Shown here: positions 1-6,167 of the stretch, piece by piece
How positions within the stretch are numbered: the stretch's first letter is position 1
Layout of the letters: each line of letters opens with the position of its first letter
DNA from: an uncultured Collinsella sp.
Lineage (GTDB): Bacteria > Actinomycetota > Coriobacteriia > Coriobacteriales > Coriobacteriaceae
DNA: 7,596 nt
Assembly (NCBI GenBank): GCA_902478365.1
Contig: CABSKX010000077.1
Coordinates: 1-7,596 of the forward strand
Direction of reading: 5' to 3'
Notes under the pieces: model-generated
Database searches by the model: none
Told to the model about the DNA's origin: nothing
Seen by the model: the letters and a program-made list of their open reading frames with translations, nothing else
Program-made: the position numbers and the translations under genes

Positions 1-92
1 TCCGTACATGTGCGGATGAATGTGGGAGGTGTTCGGATAAAGTCGATAATCAAGGCTGATGACTGGGCGTTTAAGAACGTCCAATGACTAAG

Positions 93-120
93 TTGCAGGT
101 GGTTACGGTTGTGCTACACT
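93..120 (+). promoter_or_regulatory. probable rho promoter (sigma-A type, extended -10)
   Basis: A -35-like TTGCAG (93-98) is followed after 16 bases by TACACT (115-120). A TG dinucleotide at 112-113 makes an extended -10. The hexamers match the consensus only partly (3/6 and 4/6), so the TG probably matters. Transcription would start near 127, giving rho a leader of about 138 bases. No better promoter is seen between here and the rho start. The assignment is by pattern only. Confidence 0.45.
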
Positions 121-132
121 AACGCTGCGTAT

Positions 133-189
133 ATGACGCAATCATCTCGATACAGATCAATGATGTCCGTCGTTTTTGTACGGAGCTAG
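133..189 (+). CDS. possible 18-codon leader ORF upstream of rho
   Basis: An ATG at 133 opens an 18-codon frame encoding MTQSSRYRSMMSVVFVRS and ending in TAG at 187-189. If the predicted promoter is right, the ATG lies only a few bases from the RNA 5' end, so translation would be nearly leaderless; no Shine-Dalgarno sequence is seen. E. coli also has a short ORF (rhoL) in front of rho, and rho is autoregulated in several bacteria, which makes a leader ORF plausible. The sequence has no recognisable similarity to RhoL. It could equally be a chance ORF. Confidence 0.2.
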   Translation: MTQSSRYRSMMSVVFVRS

Positions 190-200
190 ACTGTTTAGCC

Positions 201-239
201 GCCCTGAAGGTATATGCAGGGAGCATGTGATCACAGGGC
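201..239 (+). promoter_or_regulatory. alternative hairpins in the rho leader
   Basis: The segment CCCTG at 202-206 can pair with CAGGG at 217-221. As GCCCTG (201-206) it can instead pair with CAGGGC at 234-239. The two pairings exclude each other. Between the two downstream arms lies a perfect 10-base palindrome, TGTGATCACA (226-235). The region ends just before the purine-rich stretch GAAAAGAAAG (242-251), the only candidate ribosome-binding sequence for rho. This could form a switch for translation or termination, but the stems are short and may be coincidental. Confidence 0.25.
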
Positions 240-264
240 TTGAAAAGAAAGTTGAGCAAACACT

Positions 265-2883
265 GTGTCTGATCAACAGCAAGAAAACGAAATAACGACG
301 GCGCAAACCGCTCCCTCTGCACCGGTTGCGTCGGACCAGGTCGCGATGCCCGCGCCGGTGCAGGTCTCGGATCCTGAGGCCCCCAAGGCCGCTTCGACGC
401 CTGCGCTCGCATCGGCTGAGAAGGTCGCGCCCGCTGCTGGCGAGGGAGTTGCCCCTGCGGCCGAAGAGGATGCCGCGCCCGTAAAGCCCAAGCGCACACG
501 CCGTGCGCCTAAGCCCGCCGCTGACGGCGAGGAGGCTGCAAAGCCCAAGCGTCGCACGACGCGCACCACGCGCGCGAAGCGGCCCGTTGCCGCCGATGCC
601 TCGGCCCCCATTTCCGATGAGGTTGCACAGGCCCGCGCGCTGGCACAAATCAGTGAGGCTCAGGTTGTGCGCGCCCGTCGTCGTGCTGCCGAGCGCGAGG
701 CCGCGGCACTGACCGAGCTTGCAGCGCCGGTCGTCTCCGAGGCGCCTGTTGCTGCCGAGGCCCCTGTCGCGGGGCAGCCGACCGAGAATCCGGCTCCGCG
801 CACGCGTCGTCGTGCGGCCAAGTCTCAGCAGGATGCCGAACAGGTGGCTCAAGAGTCCGGTGAAGCTCTGACTCGTTCTGCGGTAGGGGAGGGTGCGCAG
901 CCCTCTGAGTCTGCAACACCTGTCGAGGCCAACGAGGTTCCCGTTGTCGATCCCGCTCTTCGCCCGCACCGTCGCGGCCGCAAGCCCAAGGCCTTCGTCG
1001 AGGCCGAGAAAGCTGCCGCCGCCGCTGCGGCAGCCGCAGCTCAGGACGCCGCGATGACCGCCGCGCCCGCACCCGTCGCCGACGCTTCTGCCCAGGGAGC
1101 CGCTGCCACCGAGGCCGACGCGCATGCCGAGGGCGAGCCCGCCGATGTTCGCCCTGGTCGTAGCCGTCGTACCGCTTCCAAGCGCTCGTCCAAGGCCAAG
1201 GGTTCGAAAAAGGACGCGTCCGAGGATTCTGGCAACGAGGTCGTCGAGGCAACCGTCGACTCTGCTCCCGAGACCGAGAGCGCTGATCAGCCGGCAACCG
1301 ATAAACCCAAGCGCACGCGCAAAAAGTCCGCAAAGGCTAAGGCCGTCGAGCAGCAGGCCGATGTTGAGCCCAGTGCCGATGCCGATACCAAGGCCGATAA
1401 CGAAGTCCCGGTCGACACCGACGCAGCGACTCCGGCGGCCAAGGGCACCACGACCGCGGAGATCGATGAGAACGCCCGCCCCAACCGCCGTCAGCACAAG
1501 CGCAACGACGAGCGCAACGAGCGCAAAGACGAGCGCAACAACGACCGCCGCAACCGTCAGCGCGATCGCAAGCAGCGCAACAAGGAGCGCAACGCCGCCC
1601 CGACCGAGCCTACGCTTTCGCGCGAGGAACTCGCGGCCATGAAGGTTGCCGAGTTGCGCGAAAAGGCCAAGGAGTTCGAGATCGAGACGACCGGCAAGAA
1701 GAAGGCCGAGCTCGTCGAAGAGATCTACACCACTGCTGCGAAGGCCGAGGGCTTCCGTGACATCAAGGGCATTTTGCAGATTCGCCCGGACAGCTCCGGC
1801 ATCATCCATGCCCACGGCTACATGAAGTCCAGCGACGACGCCTTTGTTCCCGCCTATCTCATCCGCTCCGCACGCCTGCGTACGGGTGATGTGATTGAGG
1901 GCTCACTGCGCCCCTCACGCGGCGGCGACAAGCGCGCCGGCCTCGCTAAGATCACGACCGTCAACGGCCTTGATCCCGAGCAGGCCCGTAACCGCCCCAA
2001 GTTCGGCGATCTCACCCCGGTCTATCCCAATGAGCCTCTGCGTATGGAGCACGGCAAGGATTCCATCACCGGTCGCGCCATCGACATCGTGTCACCAATC
2101 GGCAAGGGCCAGCGCGGCCTGATCGTGTCGCCGCCAAAAGCCGGCAAGACCACGATCCTCAAGAAGATCTGCCAGTCCATCTCGATCAACAATCCCGAAG
2201 TGCACCTCATCTGCCTGCTCGTCGACGAGCGCCCCGAAGAGGTCACCGATATGCAGCGCTCCATCAAGGGTGAGGTCGTGGCCTCGACCTTCGATATGCC
2301 CGCCGACAACCATACTCGCGTGGCAGAGCTCGTGATCGAGCGTGCCAAACGCATCGTGGAGCTGGGTGGCGACGTCGTGGTTGTGCTCGACTCCATCACG
2401 CGCCTTGCCCGCGCCTACAACCTGGCCGCTCCCGCCTCGGGCCGTATCCTGTCGGGCGGCGTCGATTCGGCGGCCCTGTATCCGCCCAAGCGTTTCTTGG
2501 GCGCTGCCCGCAACATCGAGAACGGCGGCTCGCTCACCATCCTCGCCTCTGCCCTCATCGATACCGGCTCCAAGATGGACGAGGTCATCTTTGAGGAGTT
2601 CAAGGGTACCGGCAACATGGAGCTCAAGCTCGACCGCGACCTGGCCGACCGCCGTATCTTCCCGGCCATCGATCCCGTTGCCTCGGGCACGCGCAACGAG
2701 GACCTGCTGGTCGATGAGCAGATGCGCCCGTTTGTTTTTGGCCTGCGCCGCATCCTCGCCGGCATGAACAATACCGAGCGCGCGGCCGCGTCGTTTATCA
2801 AGGGCCTCAAGGGCACCAATACCAACCAGGAGTTCCTGGTGCGTTCGGCAAAAAAGCACAGCGATTACGAGCAGACGTTCTAG
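265..2883 (+). CDS. rho: transcription termination factor Rho with long disordered N-terminal extension
   Basis: Rho is a hexameric RNA-dependent ATPase/helicase that ends transcription in the cytoplasm. The protein has 872 residues against 419 in E. coli. Residues 1 to about 450 are low-complexity: basic clusters (around 74-84, 93-107, 179-186, 233-243, 298-316, 347-359, 405-443) alternate with Ala/Glu/Asp/Pro-rich stretches. The helical Rho N-terminal domain follows (about 452-495), then the OB/cold-shock RNA-binding domain (about 498-575) and the ATPase. Walker A is PPKAGKTT (623-630). The catalytic acid region is DERPEE (E655) and Walker B ends at D709. The Q-loop region runs about 725-735; the R-loop is FKGTGN (779-784, K780) and the arginine finger is R810. 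ATPase numbering equals E. coli plus 444. In the RNA-binding domain the usual GFGF-type aromatics are absent (510-514), while an aromatic is kept at F527. The start is GTG at 265, because an in-frame TGA lies at 253-255 and the next in-frame ATG is codon 28; the SD is weak. Transcription probably comes from the 93-120 promoter, and an intrinsic terminator follows. Confidence 0.97.
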   Translation: MSDQQQENEITTAQTAPSAPVASDQVAMPAPVQVSDPEAPKAASTPALASAEKVAPAAGEGVAPAAEEDAAPVKPKRTRRAPKPAADGEEAAKPKRRTTRTTRAKRPVAADASAPISDEVAQARALAQISEAQVVRARRRAAEREAAALTELAAPVVSEAPVAAEAPVAGQPTENPAPRTRRRAAKSQQDAEQVAQESGEALTRSAVGEGAQPSESATPVEANEVPVVDPALRPHRRGRKPKAFVEAEKAAAAAAAAAAQDAAMTAAPAPVADASAQGAAATEADAHAEGEPADVRPGRSRRTASKRSSKAKGSKKDASEDSGNEVVEATVDSAPETESADQPATDKPKRTRKKSAKAKAVEQQADVEPSADADTKADNEVPVDTDAATPAAKGTTTAEIDENARPNRRQHKRNDERNERKDERNNDRRNRQRDRKQRNKERNAAPTEPTLSREELAAMKVAELREKAKEFEIETTGKKKAELVEEIYTTAAKAEGFRDIKGILQIRPDSSGIIHAHGYMKSSDDAFVPAYLIRSARLRTGDVIEGSLRPSRGGDKRAGLAKITTVNGLDPEQARNRPKFGDLTPVYPNEPLRMEHGKDSITGRAIDIVSPIGKGQRGLIVSPPKAGKTTILKKICQSISINNPEVHLICLLVDERPEEVTDMQRSIKGEVVASTFDMPADNHTRVAELVIERAKRIVELGGDVVVVLDSITRLARAYNLAAPASGRILSGGVDSAALYPPKRFLGAARNIENGGSLTILASALIDTGSKMDEVIFEEFKGTGNMELKLDRDLADRRIFPAIDPVASGTRNEDLLVDEQMRPFVFGLRRILAGMNNTERAAASFIKGLKGTNTNQEFLVRSAKKHSDYEQTF
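1477..1593 (+). repeat. Arg/Asn-rich degenerate repeat inside rho
   Basis: This stretch codes for residues 405-443 of Rho, made almost wholly of Arg, Asn, Lys, Asp, Glu and Gln. At the DNA level it contains recurring units close to GAGCGCAAC, separated by short variants, so it probably expanded by slippage or short duplications. It sits directly before the folded Rho N-terminal domain. Its charge pattern suggests a nucleic-acid-binding or condensate-forming linker, which is an inference from composition. Confidence 0.55.
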
Positions 2884-2922
2884 GCCATCCGCTGCACGCG
2901 ACAGCAACCATAGACATGCCAG

Positions 2923-2952
2923 AAGGGCCGGGGTTTAGATCCCGGCCCTTTT
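2923..2952 (+). terminator. intrinsic terminator of rho
   Basis: The arms AAGGGCCGGG (2923-2932) and CCCGGCCCTT (2941-2950) form a perfect 10-bp GC-rich stem around an 8-base loop. The T tract is short (2949-2952). It lies 40 bases after the rho stop codon. The gene for the factor-dependent terminator thus appears to end at a factor-independent one. Confidence 0.85.
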
Positions 2953-2991
2953 CGTATAGCCGCTCGCCAACGATTATTGAGCTCATGACCG

Positions 2992-3034
2992 GCAAGCAGC
3001 GATTTTCCCGTTTCAATCATGCTTCGTCGCTTGC
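2992..3034. repeat. imperfect inverted repeat overlapping the -35 box
   Basis: The arms 2992-3002 (GCAAGCAGCGA) and 3024-3034 (TCGTCGCTTGC) pair over 11 positions with one mismatch and one G-T, around a 21-base gap. The right arm covers the first bases of the -35 hexamer of the next promoter. That position suits an operator for a repressor, though no regulator gene is nearby. It could also be a chance repeat. Confidence 0.3.
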
Positions 3035-3059
3035 AATCCACAGGGGGGTTTCGCATAAT
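3031..3059 (+). promoter_or_regulatory. promoter of the membrane-protein/vanZ operon
   Basis: TTGCAA (3031-3036) and CATAAT (3054-3059) are separated by exactly 17 bases. They match the housekeeping consensus at 4/6 and 5/6 positions. This is the best promoter match in the window. Transcription would start near 3066, leaving a leader of about 130 bases before the ATG at 3196. Confidence 0.65.
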
Positions 3060-3087
3060 AGCTGTTAAGCTTCGCGACGGAAAACGC

Positions 3088-3138
3088 AGATGAAACGAAC
3101 CATATACCGTTGCTTTGGGGCATAGCCCCGCTTCATCT
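3088..3138 (+). promoter_or_regulatory. structured leader with a tiny ORF upstream of the membrane-protein gene
   Basis: An outer stem AGATGAA (3088-3094) / TTCATCT (3132-3138) encloses a tight hairpin GGGGC-ATA-GCCCC (3117-3129). An 11-codon ORF (MKRTIYRCFGA) starts at ATG 3090 inside the outer stem and stops at TAG 3123-3125, in the inner hairpin. Translating it would disrupt the structure. No run of T follows, so it is not an intrinsic terminator. I do not recognise it as a known riboswitch class. The gap from 3139 to 3184 shows nothing else. Confidence 0.25.
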
Positions 3139-3195
3139 TCTCTCGCGCAGCCAACTGAATGATGCGATTTGGGTGCTGGAAGATGGGGAGAGCTC

Positions 3196-4665
3196 ATGGC
3201 TTCTTCTGATGCAACACAACGAGCAGTCCTTGCTGGACTTTCCTGCGGAATCGGCCTTGCCGCTCCCGTGGTGATGTATGCTGCCACGCTGCCGTTTTCG
3301 TCGGTGAACGAGACGGTCGTCGCGGGCGCTGTTCCCTTTGCCGTGGGTGCGGTGGCGGGCGTGGGAATCTATGCCGCCTCGCTTGGCATTTCTGAATATC
3401 GCGCGCAGCATGCCGAGCGCCTGTTCGAGCCCGACGCCATGGGTGGCGCTGCAAACGTCAACCAGCATCAAAATGAGTTCCAGACCGCCTCGATGCCCGC
3501 CCAACAGCAGTGGGCTGCTCCTCAGGGCGTTGCTACTGCGGCTCCTGCCGTTCAGGCAAACGCCGCGCAGCCCTCTTCGGTTTTCTCCGGCCTGACCGGT
3601 GCCTTCCAGCGCCGTCGTGCCGACGATGGCGTCCCCACCATCGCCCGCGCCGCAGACGCCATGAGCGAGGCCGACGCCTGGTCCATGATCGATAGCATGC
3701 TCGACGACGATTCGCCGGTCAGCTGCGATCCCACGCGCTCACGCGACGTCTACCAGGTCGCTATCGACGAACTCACCTACGGCGGGCAGACCGGCTCCTA
3801 TAACCGCGATGACATCGCTGCCGCTGCGCGCGCCGTCTCGGGCTCTCATGCTGCCCCTGCGGGCAGCACGGCCGCCTTTGTGGCGGCCGTGGCTAACGCC
3901 GCCAACAGCGCCGCCACGGCTCAATCCGTTACGTATGACACTGCCGTGCCCGTGACTCCGGCCGCCGCCACCGCCGCTGACCCCTACGCCAACGAGCCGC
4001 TGGCCGTCGACGAGGAGACTATTGCCGCCCGCCGCGCTGCCGAAAGCTCGCTGTGGGGCGCTCCTGCACAGCAGCAGGCGGCGGAGGCGGTGCCGTTCAA
4101 CGCGAACCTTGCCAACATGCCGATCATCAGCGACGCCTCTGCTGCAGCTATCGATCTCGACGACCTTGACGAGCCAGTCATCTCGAACGACATACCGTAT
4201 GTGGTCGCTGCCCCGGTCGATGTCCCGGCCTCCGCGTCCCAGTCCGTCGCAGTTGACGAGCCTGTCGATGCGACTTCCGAGGAAGACGTCCCCATGGCCG
4301 ATTATTCGGGCCACGAGGGCATGTGGGCAGCCGCTGCCGCAATTTTGGACGAGGTCATCGAGCCTGCTCCCGTTGCCGCTCCGGTGTTTACACCTGCTCC
4401 TCAGCCCGCTGCCCCCGCTTACGTTGGTCGCCACAGCGCCGTGTTCCCCGAGGATACCGCCCGCATCTCGCGCGAAGGTATCGAGCGTGCCGAGGCCATC
4501 GCTGCCGGCATCATGGAGAACCGTCGTCACGAGCGCGTCAATCAGATTCTCGAGGAGGAGATCGACCGCCTGCAGTCTGCAGCGGTGAGGCGCACGGGCC
4601 GTGCCTATCTGAGTGTTATCGAGGGTGGCACCGCCAGCTTTGAGCCGCTCTGTGCGGAGGCATAA
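3196..4665 (+). CDS. unrecognised two-helix membrane protein with long disordered tail
   Basis: I do not recognise this 489-residue protein. Two hydrophobic helices near the N-terminus (about 9-30 and 39-62) are linked by a short polar loop. They are followed by EYRAQHAERLFEPD (67-80), so the long tail is probably cytoplasmic. Residues 80-140 are Ala/Gln-rich. A more complex stretch with acidic helices follows at about 141-210 (DAWSMIDSMLDDD, DVYQVAIDELTYGGQ). Residues 211-410 are mostly Ala/Pro/Val/Asp low complexity. The C-terminal 411-489 is probably a folded or coiled helix, rich in Arg/Glu (about 421-465), ending in RAYLSVIEGGTASFEP. No enzyme motif is seen. The ATG at 3196 is chosen over a TTG at 3169 because GGGGAG (3185-3190) lies 5 bases upstream and translation then begins just before the first helix. 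The vanZ-like gene begins 7 bases after the stop, so the two are probably co-transcribed. A membrane-tethered scaffold is a guess. Confidence 0.85.
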   Translation: MASSDATQRAVLAGLSCGIGLAAPVVMYAATLPFSSVNETVVAGAVPFAVGAVAGVGIYAASLGISEYRAQHAERLFEPDAMGGAANVNQHQNEFQTASMPAQQQWAAPQGVATAAPAVQANAAQPSSVFSGLTGAFQRRRADDGVPTIARAADAMSEADAWSMIDSMLDDDSPVSCDPTRSRDVYQVAIDELTYGGQTGSYNRDDIAAAARAVSGSHAAPAGSTAAFVAAVANAANSAATAQSVTYDTAVPVTPAAATAADPYANEPLAVDEETIAARRAAESSLWGAPAQQQAAEAVPFNANLANMPIISDASAAAIDLDDLDEPVISNDIPYVVAAPVDVPASASQSVAVDEPVDATSEEDVPMADYSGHEGMWAAAAAILDEVIEPAPVAAPVFTPAPQPAAPAYVGRHSAVFPEDTARISREGIERAEAIAAGIMENRRHERVNQILEEEIDRLQSAAVRRTGRAYLSVIEGGTASFEPLCAEA

Positions 4666-4672
4666 CTTCTGC

Positions 4673-5122
4673 ATGCTTAAACTCGATCGAAAATGGGCGG
4701 TCGCGACCTGCCTGATGGTGCTGCTCATCTGGGGCAATTCGATGGTTCCCGGCACGGGGTCCGGTTCATTGAGCTTGTCGATTATGGAGGCCGTTCGCGG
4801 CTTTCTGCACGGCATGGGGCTTCCGTATGAGTGGGTGACCAACTTCGTTATTCGCAAGTGCGCGCATTTTACCGAGTACATGGTGCTCGGTATTCTGGCG
4901 ACGCACGCTTTCGATATCGAGGGCCGTCGCACCTTTGACGTGCTGCTTCCCACGGCGGTGTTCTTGCTGCTGATCCCCTCGATTGACGAGACGATTCAGC
5001 TCTTTGTGCCCGGTCGCGCCGGTATGATCACCGACGTGATGATCGACTGCTGCGGAGCGATGACGGGCGTTGTGCTTCGATATCTTCTACGATCGCTCAT
5101 ATGTGCCAAAAAGGCCGCCTAG
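4673..5122 (+). CDS. VanZ-family membrane protein
   Basis: The protein has 149 residues, a usual size for a single VanZ-like domain. Predicted membrane helices lie at about 8-24, 63-79, 88-104 and 119-138. Family motifs are clear: RKCAHFTEY (61-69), DETIQLFVPGRAG (105-117) and the following DVMID (121-125). VanZ itself gives low-level teicoplanin resistance in enterococci by an unknown route; most genomic homologues have no proven role, and no vanHAX genes are present here, so glycopeptide resistance should not be assumed. The ATG at 4673 is preceded by GGAGG (4656-4660), inside the end of the upstream gene, with a somewhat long 12-base spacing. A GTG at 4613 would extend the frame by 20 non-hydrophobic residues and is less likely. 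The last codons and stop lie inside a terminator stem. Confidence 0.9.
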   Translation: MLKLDRKWAVATCLMVLLIWGNSMVPGTGSGSLSLSIMEAVRGFLHGMGLPYEWVTNFVIRKCAHFTEYMVLGILATHAFDIEGRRTFDVLLPTAVFLLLIPSIDETIQLFVPGRAGMITDVMIDCCGAMTGVVLRYLLRSLICAKKAA

Positions 5123-5155
5123 GACACATTGCTTGGTCCTAGGCGGCCTTTCTTT
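5108..5155. terminator. bidirectional intrinsic terminator between convergent genes
   Basis: The arms AAAGGCCGCCTAGGAC (5110-5125) and GTCCTAGGCGGCCTTT (5136-5151) are a perfect 16-bp inverted repeat with a 10-base loop. On the plus strand the stem ends in TTTCTTT. On the minus strand it ends in five T residues (the A run at 5108-5112). It can therefore stop both the vanZ operon and the fructokinase transcript. The left arm contains the last coding bases and TAG stop of the VanZ gene. Confidence 0.92.
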
Positions 5156-5235
5156 GTATGGGGGCTTATGCGGGGCTTGGCGGCGTTATCCCGTAGGATG
5201 GGATTGCTGGACGTTGCGGCGCCCCTTTGGCGCGC

Positions 5236-6129
5236 CTACTGCTGAAGCGCGGCGGCACCCAGGGCCAGGCAGCCCATGATGCCCTGCTTGCCCTCGAGGC
5301 TATTGTTGACAATGTAGGTATCGATATCGTTGACCTCGGGCGTGACGATGTAGCCGTTGAGCATCTCTGCGCACTTTTTGCGTGCGAGCGGCACGATGGG
5401 GGTGTGATCGGCAACGCCACCGCCGATGATGATCTTCTGCGGGGCATAGCACAGCGTGTAGGTCATGAGCGCCTGTGCCAGATAGCCTGCGAGCAGGTCC
5501 ATGGCCTCCGGGTCATCGGCCATATCTCCGGCGCTCTTGCCGTCCCAGCGCTTTTTGACGCCGGGACCGGCGATGAGGCCCTCCAGGCAGTTGTCGTGGA
5601 AGGGGCAGGCGCTATGCTCGCCAATGGTGTCGCGCGGGTCGCGCGTGACCAGGATGTGGCCGGCCTCGGGATGCATCATGCCATGCACGAGCTGGCCGCC
5701 CGAGAGCACGCCGGCGCCCACACCGGTACCGATCGTCAGGTACACCACGTCGGTGAGGCCCTGCGCGCAACCAAAGGTGACCTCGCCCAAGCAGGCGACG
5801 TTGACGTCGGTATCGTAGCCGCAGGGAATATTGAGCTCGTTTTGGATGGTGCCCAGTAGGTCAAAGTAACGCCATGCGGTCTTGGGCGTCTCCAAGATCT
5901 TGCCGTACTGGGGCGAGGCAGGGTTGACCGCAGTGGGGCCAAAGGCGCCGATGCCCAGGGCGGCGATGCCCTTGTCTGCAAACCATGCGTTGACGGCCTC
6001 GACGGTCTCCTGCGGGGTCGTGGTCGCGATCTGCTCGCGCTCTAGGACCGTACCGTCCGCATAGCCCGTGGCGCAGACCATCTTGGTGCCGCCGGCCTCG
6101 AGTGCTCCGATAAGCTGCTGCTCTGCCAT
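5236..6129 (-). CDS. ROK-family fructokinase
   Basis: It probably phosphorylates fructose with ATP to fructose 6-phosphate (EC 2.7.1.4) in the cytoplasm. The 297-residue length and sequence match the B. subtilis GmuE/YdhR type. The phosphate-binding loop is GALEAGGTKMVCA (8-20). GIGAFGP (59-65) and the stretch containing TPKTAWR (81-87) follow. The catalytic base is probably D108 in YDTDVN (105-110), and the second ATP motif is TIGTGVGAG (132-140). The zinc site is probably H158 (EAGHI) with C175, H178 and C181 (ACPFHDNCLEG), the form used by this subgroup in place of the classic CxCGxxGC. GGGV (236-239) is the late nucleotide-binding loop. The ATG at 6129 is preceded by AGAGAGGA at good spacing. 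No sugar hydrolase or transporter is adjacent, so the sugar source is not shown. Relatives in this subgroup may also take mannose or other hexoses, so the exact substrate is less certain than the family. Confidence 0.93.
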   Translation of the reverse strand: MAEQQLIGALEAGGTKMVCATGYADGTVLEREQIATTTPQETVEAVNAWFADKGIAALGIGAFGPTAVNPASPQYGKILETPKTAWRYFDLLGTIQNELNIPCGYDTDVNVACLGEVTFGCAQGLTDVVYLTIGTGVGAGVLSGGQLVHGMMHPEAGHILVTRDPRDTIGEHSACPFHDNCLEGLIAGPGVKKRWDGKSAGDMADDPEAMDLLAGYLAQALMTYTLCYAPQKIIIGGGVADHTPIVPLARKKCAEMLNGYIVTPEVNDIDTYIVNNSLEGKQGIMGCLALGAAALQQ

Positions 6130-6167
6130 AGTATTCCTCTCTCTGGGACGAGTTGCTCCGTGACTAA

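Noticed and set aside
24..29. A strong Shine-Dalgarno-like GGGAGG near the left edge.
   Set aside because: No start codon follows at a usable distance with a sustained frame.
1..87. An open frame from the window edge to TGA at 85-87, possibly the tail of an upstream gene.
   Set aside because: It is only 28 codons, has mixed codon use and no recognisable motif, and could be intergenic. It cannot be decided from this window.
157..1815. A 552-codon open frame on the minus strand opposite rho.
   Set aside because: It is a by-product of GC-rich codons and Ala/Arg/Lys composition of the rho N-terminal region. Its translation is low-complexity Gly/Leu/Arg and the plus-strand frame has a clear function.
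2923..2950. A tRNA T-arm-like sequence around GGGTTTAGATCCC.
   Set aside because: No acceptor, D or anticodon arms can be placed upstream, and the sequence is fully explained as an intrinsic terminator.
3010..3018. GTTTCAATC, which is the reverse of a common CRISPR repeat end (GATTGAAAC).
   Set aside because: It occurs once, with no repeated unit or spacers nearby.
3739..4953. A 404-codon open frame on the minus strand across both membrane-protein genes.
   Set aside because: It spans a gene junction, has no family signature and mirrors the codon bias of the plus-strand genes. The plus-strand VanZ motifs are unambiguous.
4673..5122. Glycopeptide (teicoplanin) resistance determinant, from the VanZ match.
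   Set aside because: VanZ-like proteins are widespread in bacteria without resistance, and no vanHAX or vanRS genes are present in the window.
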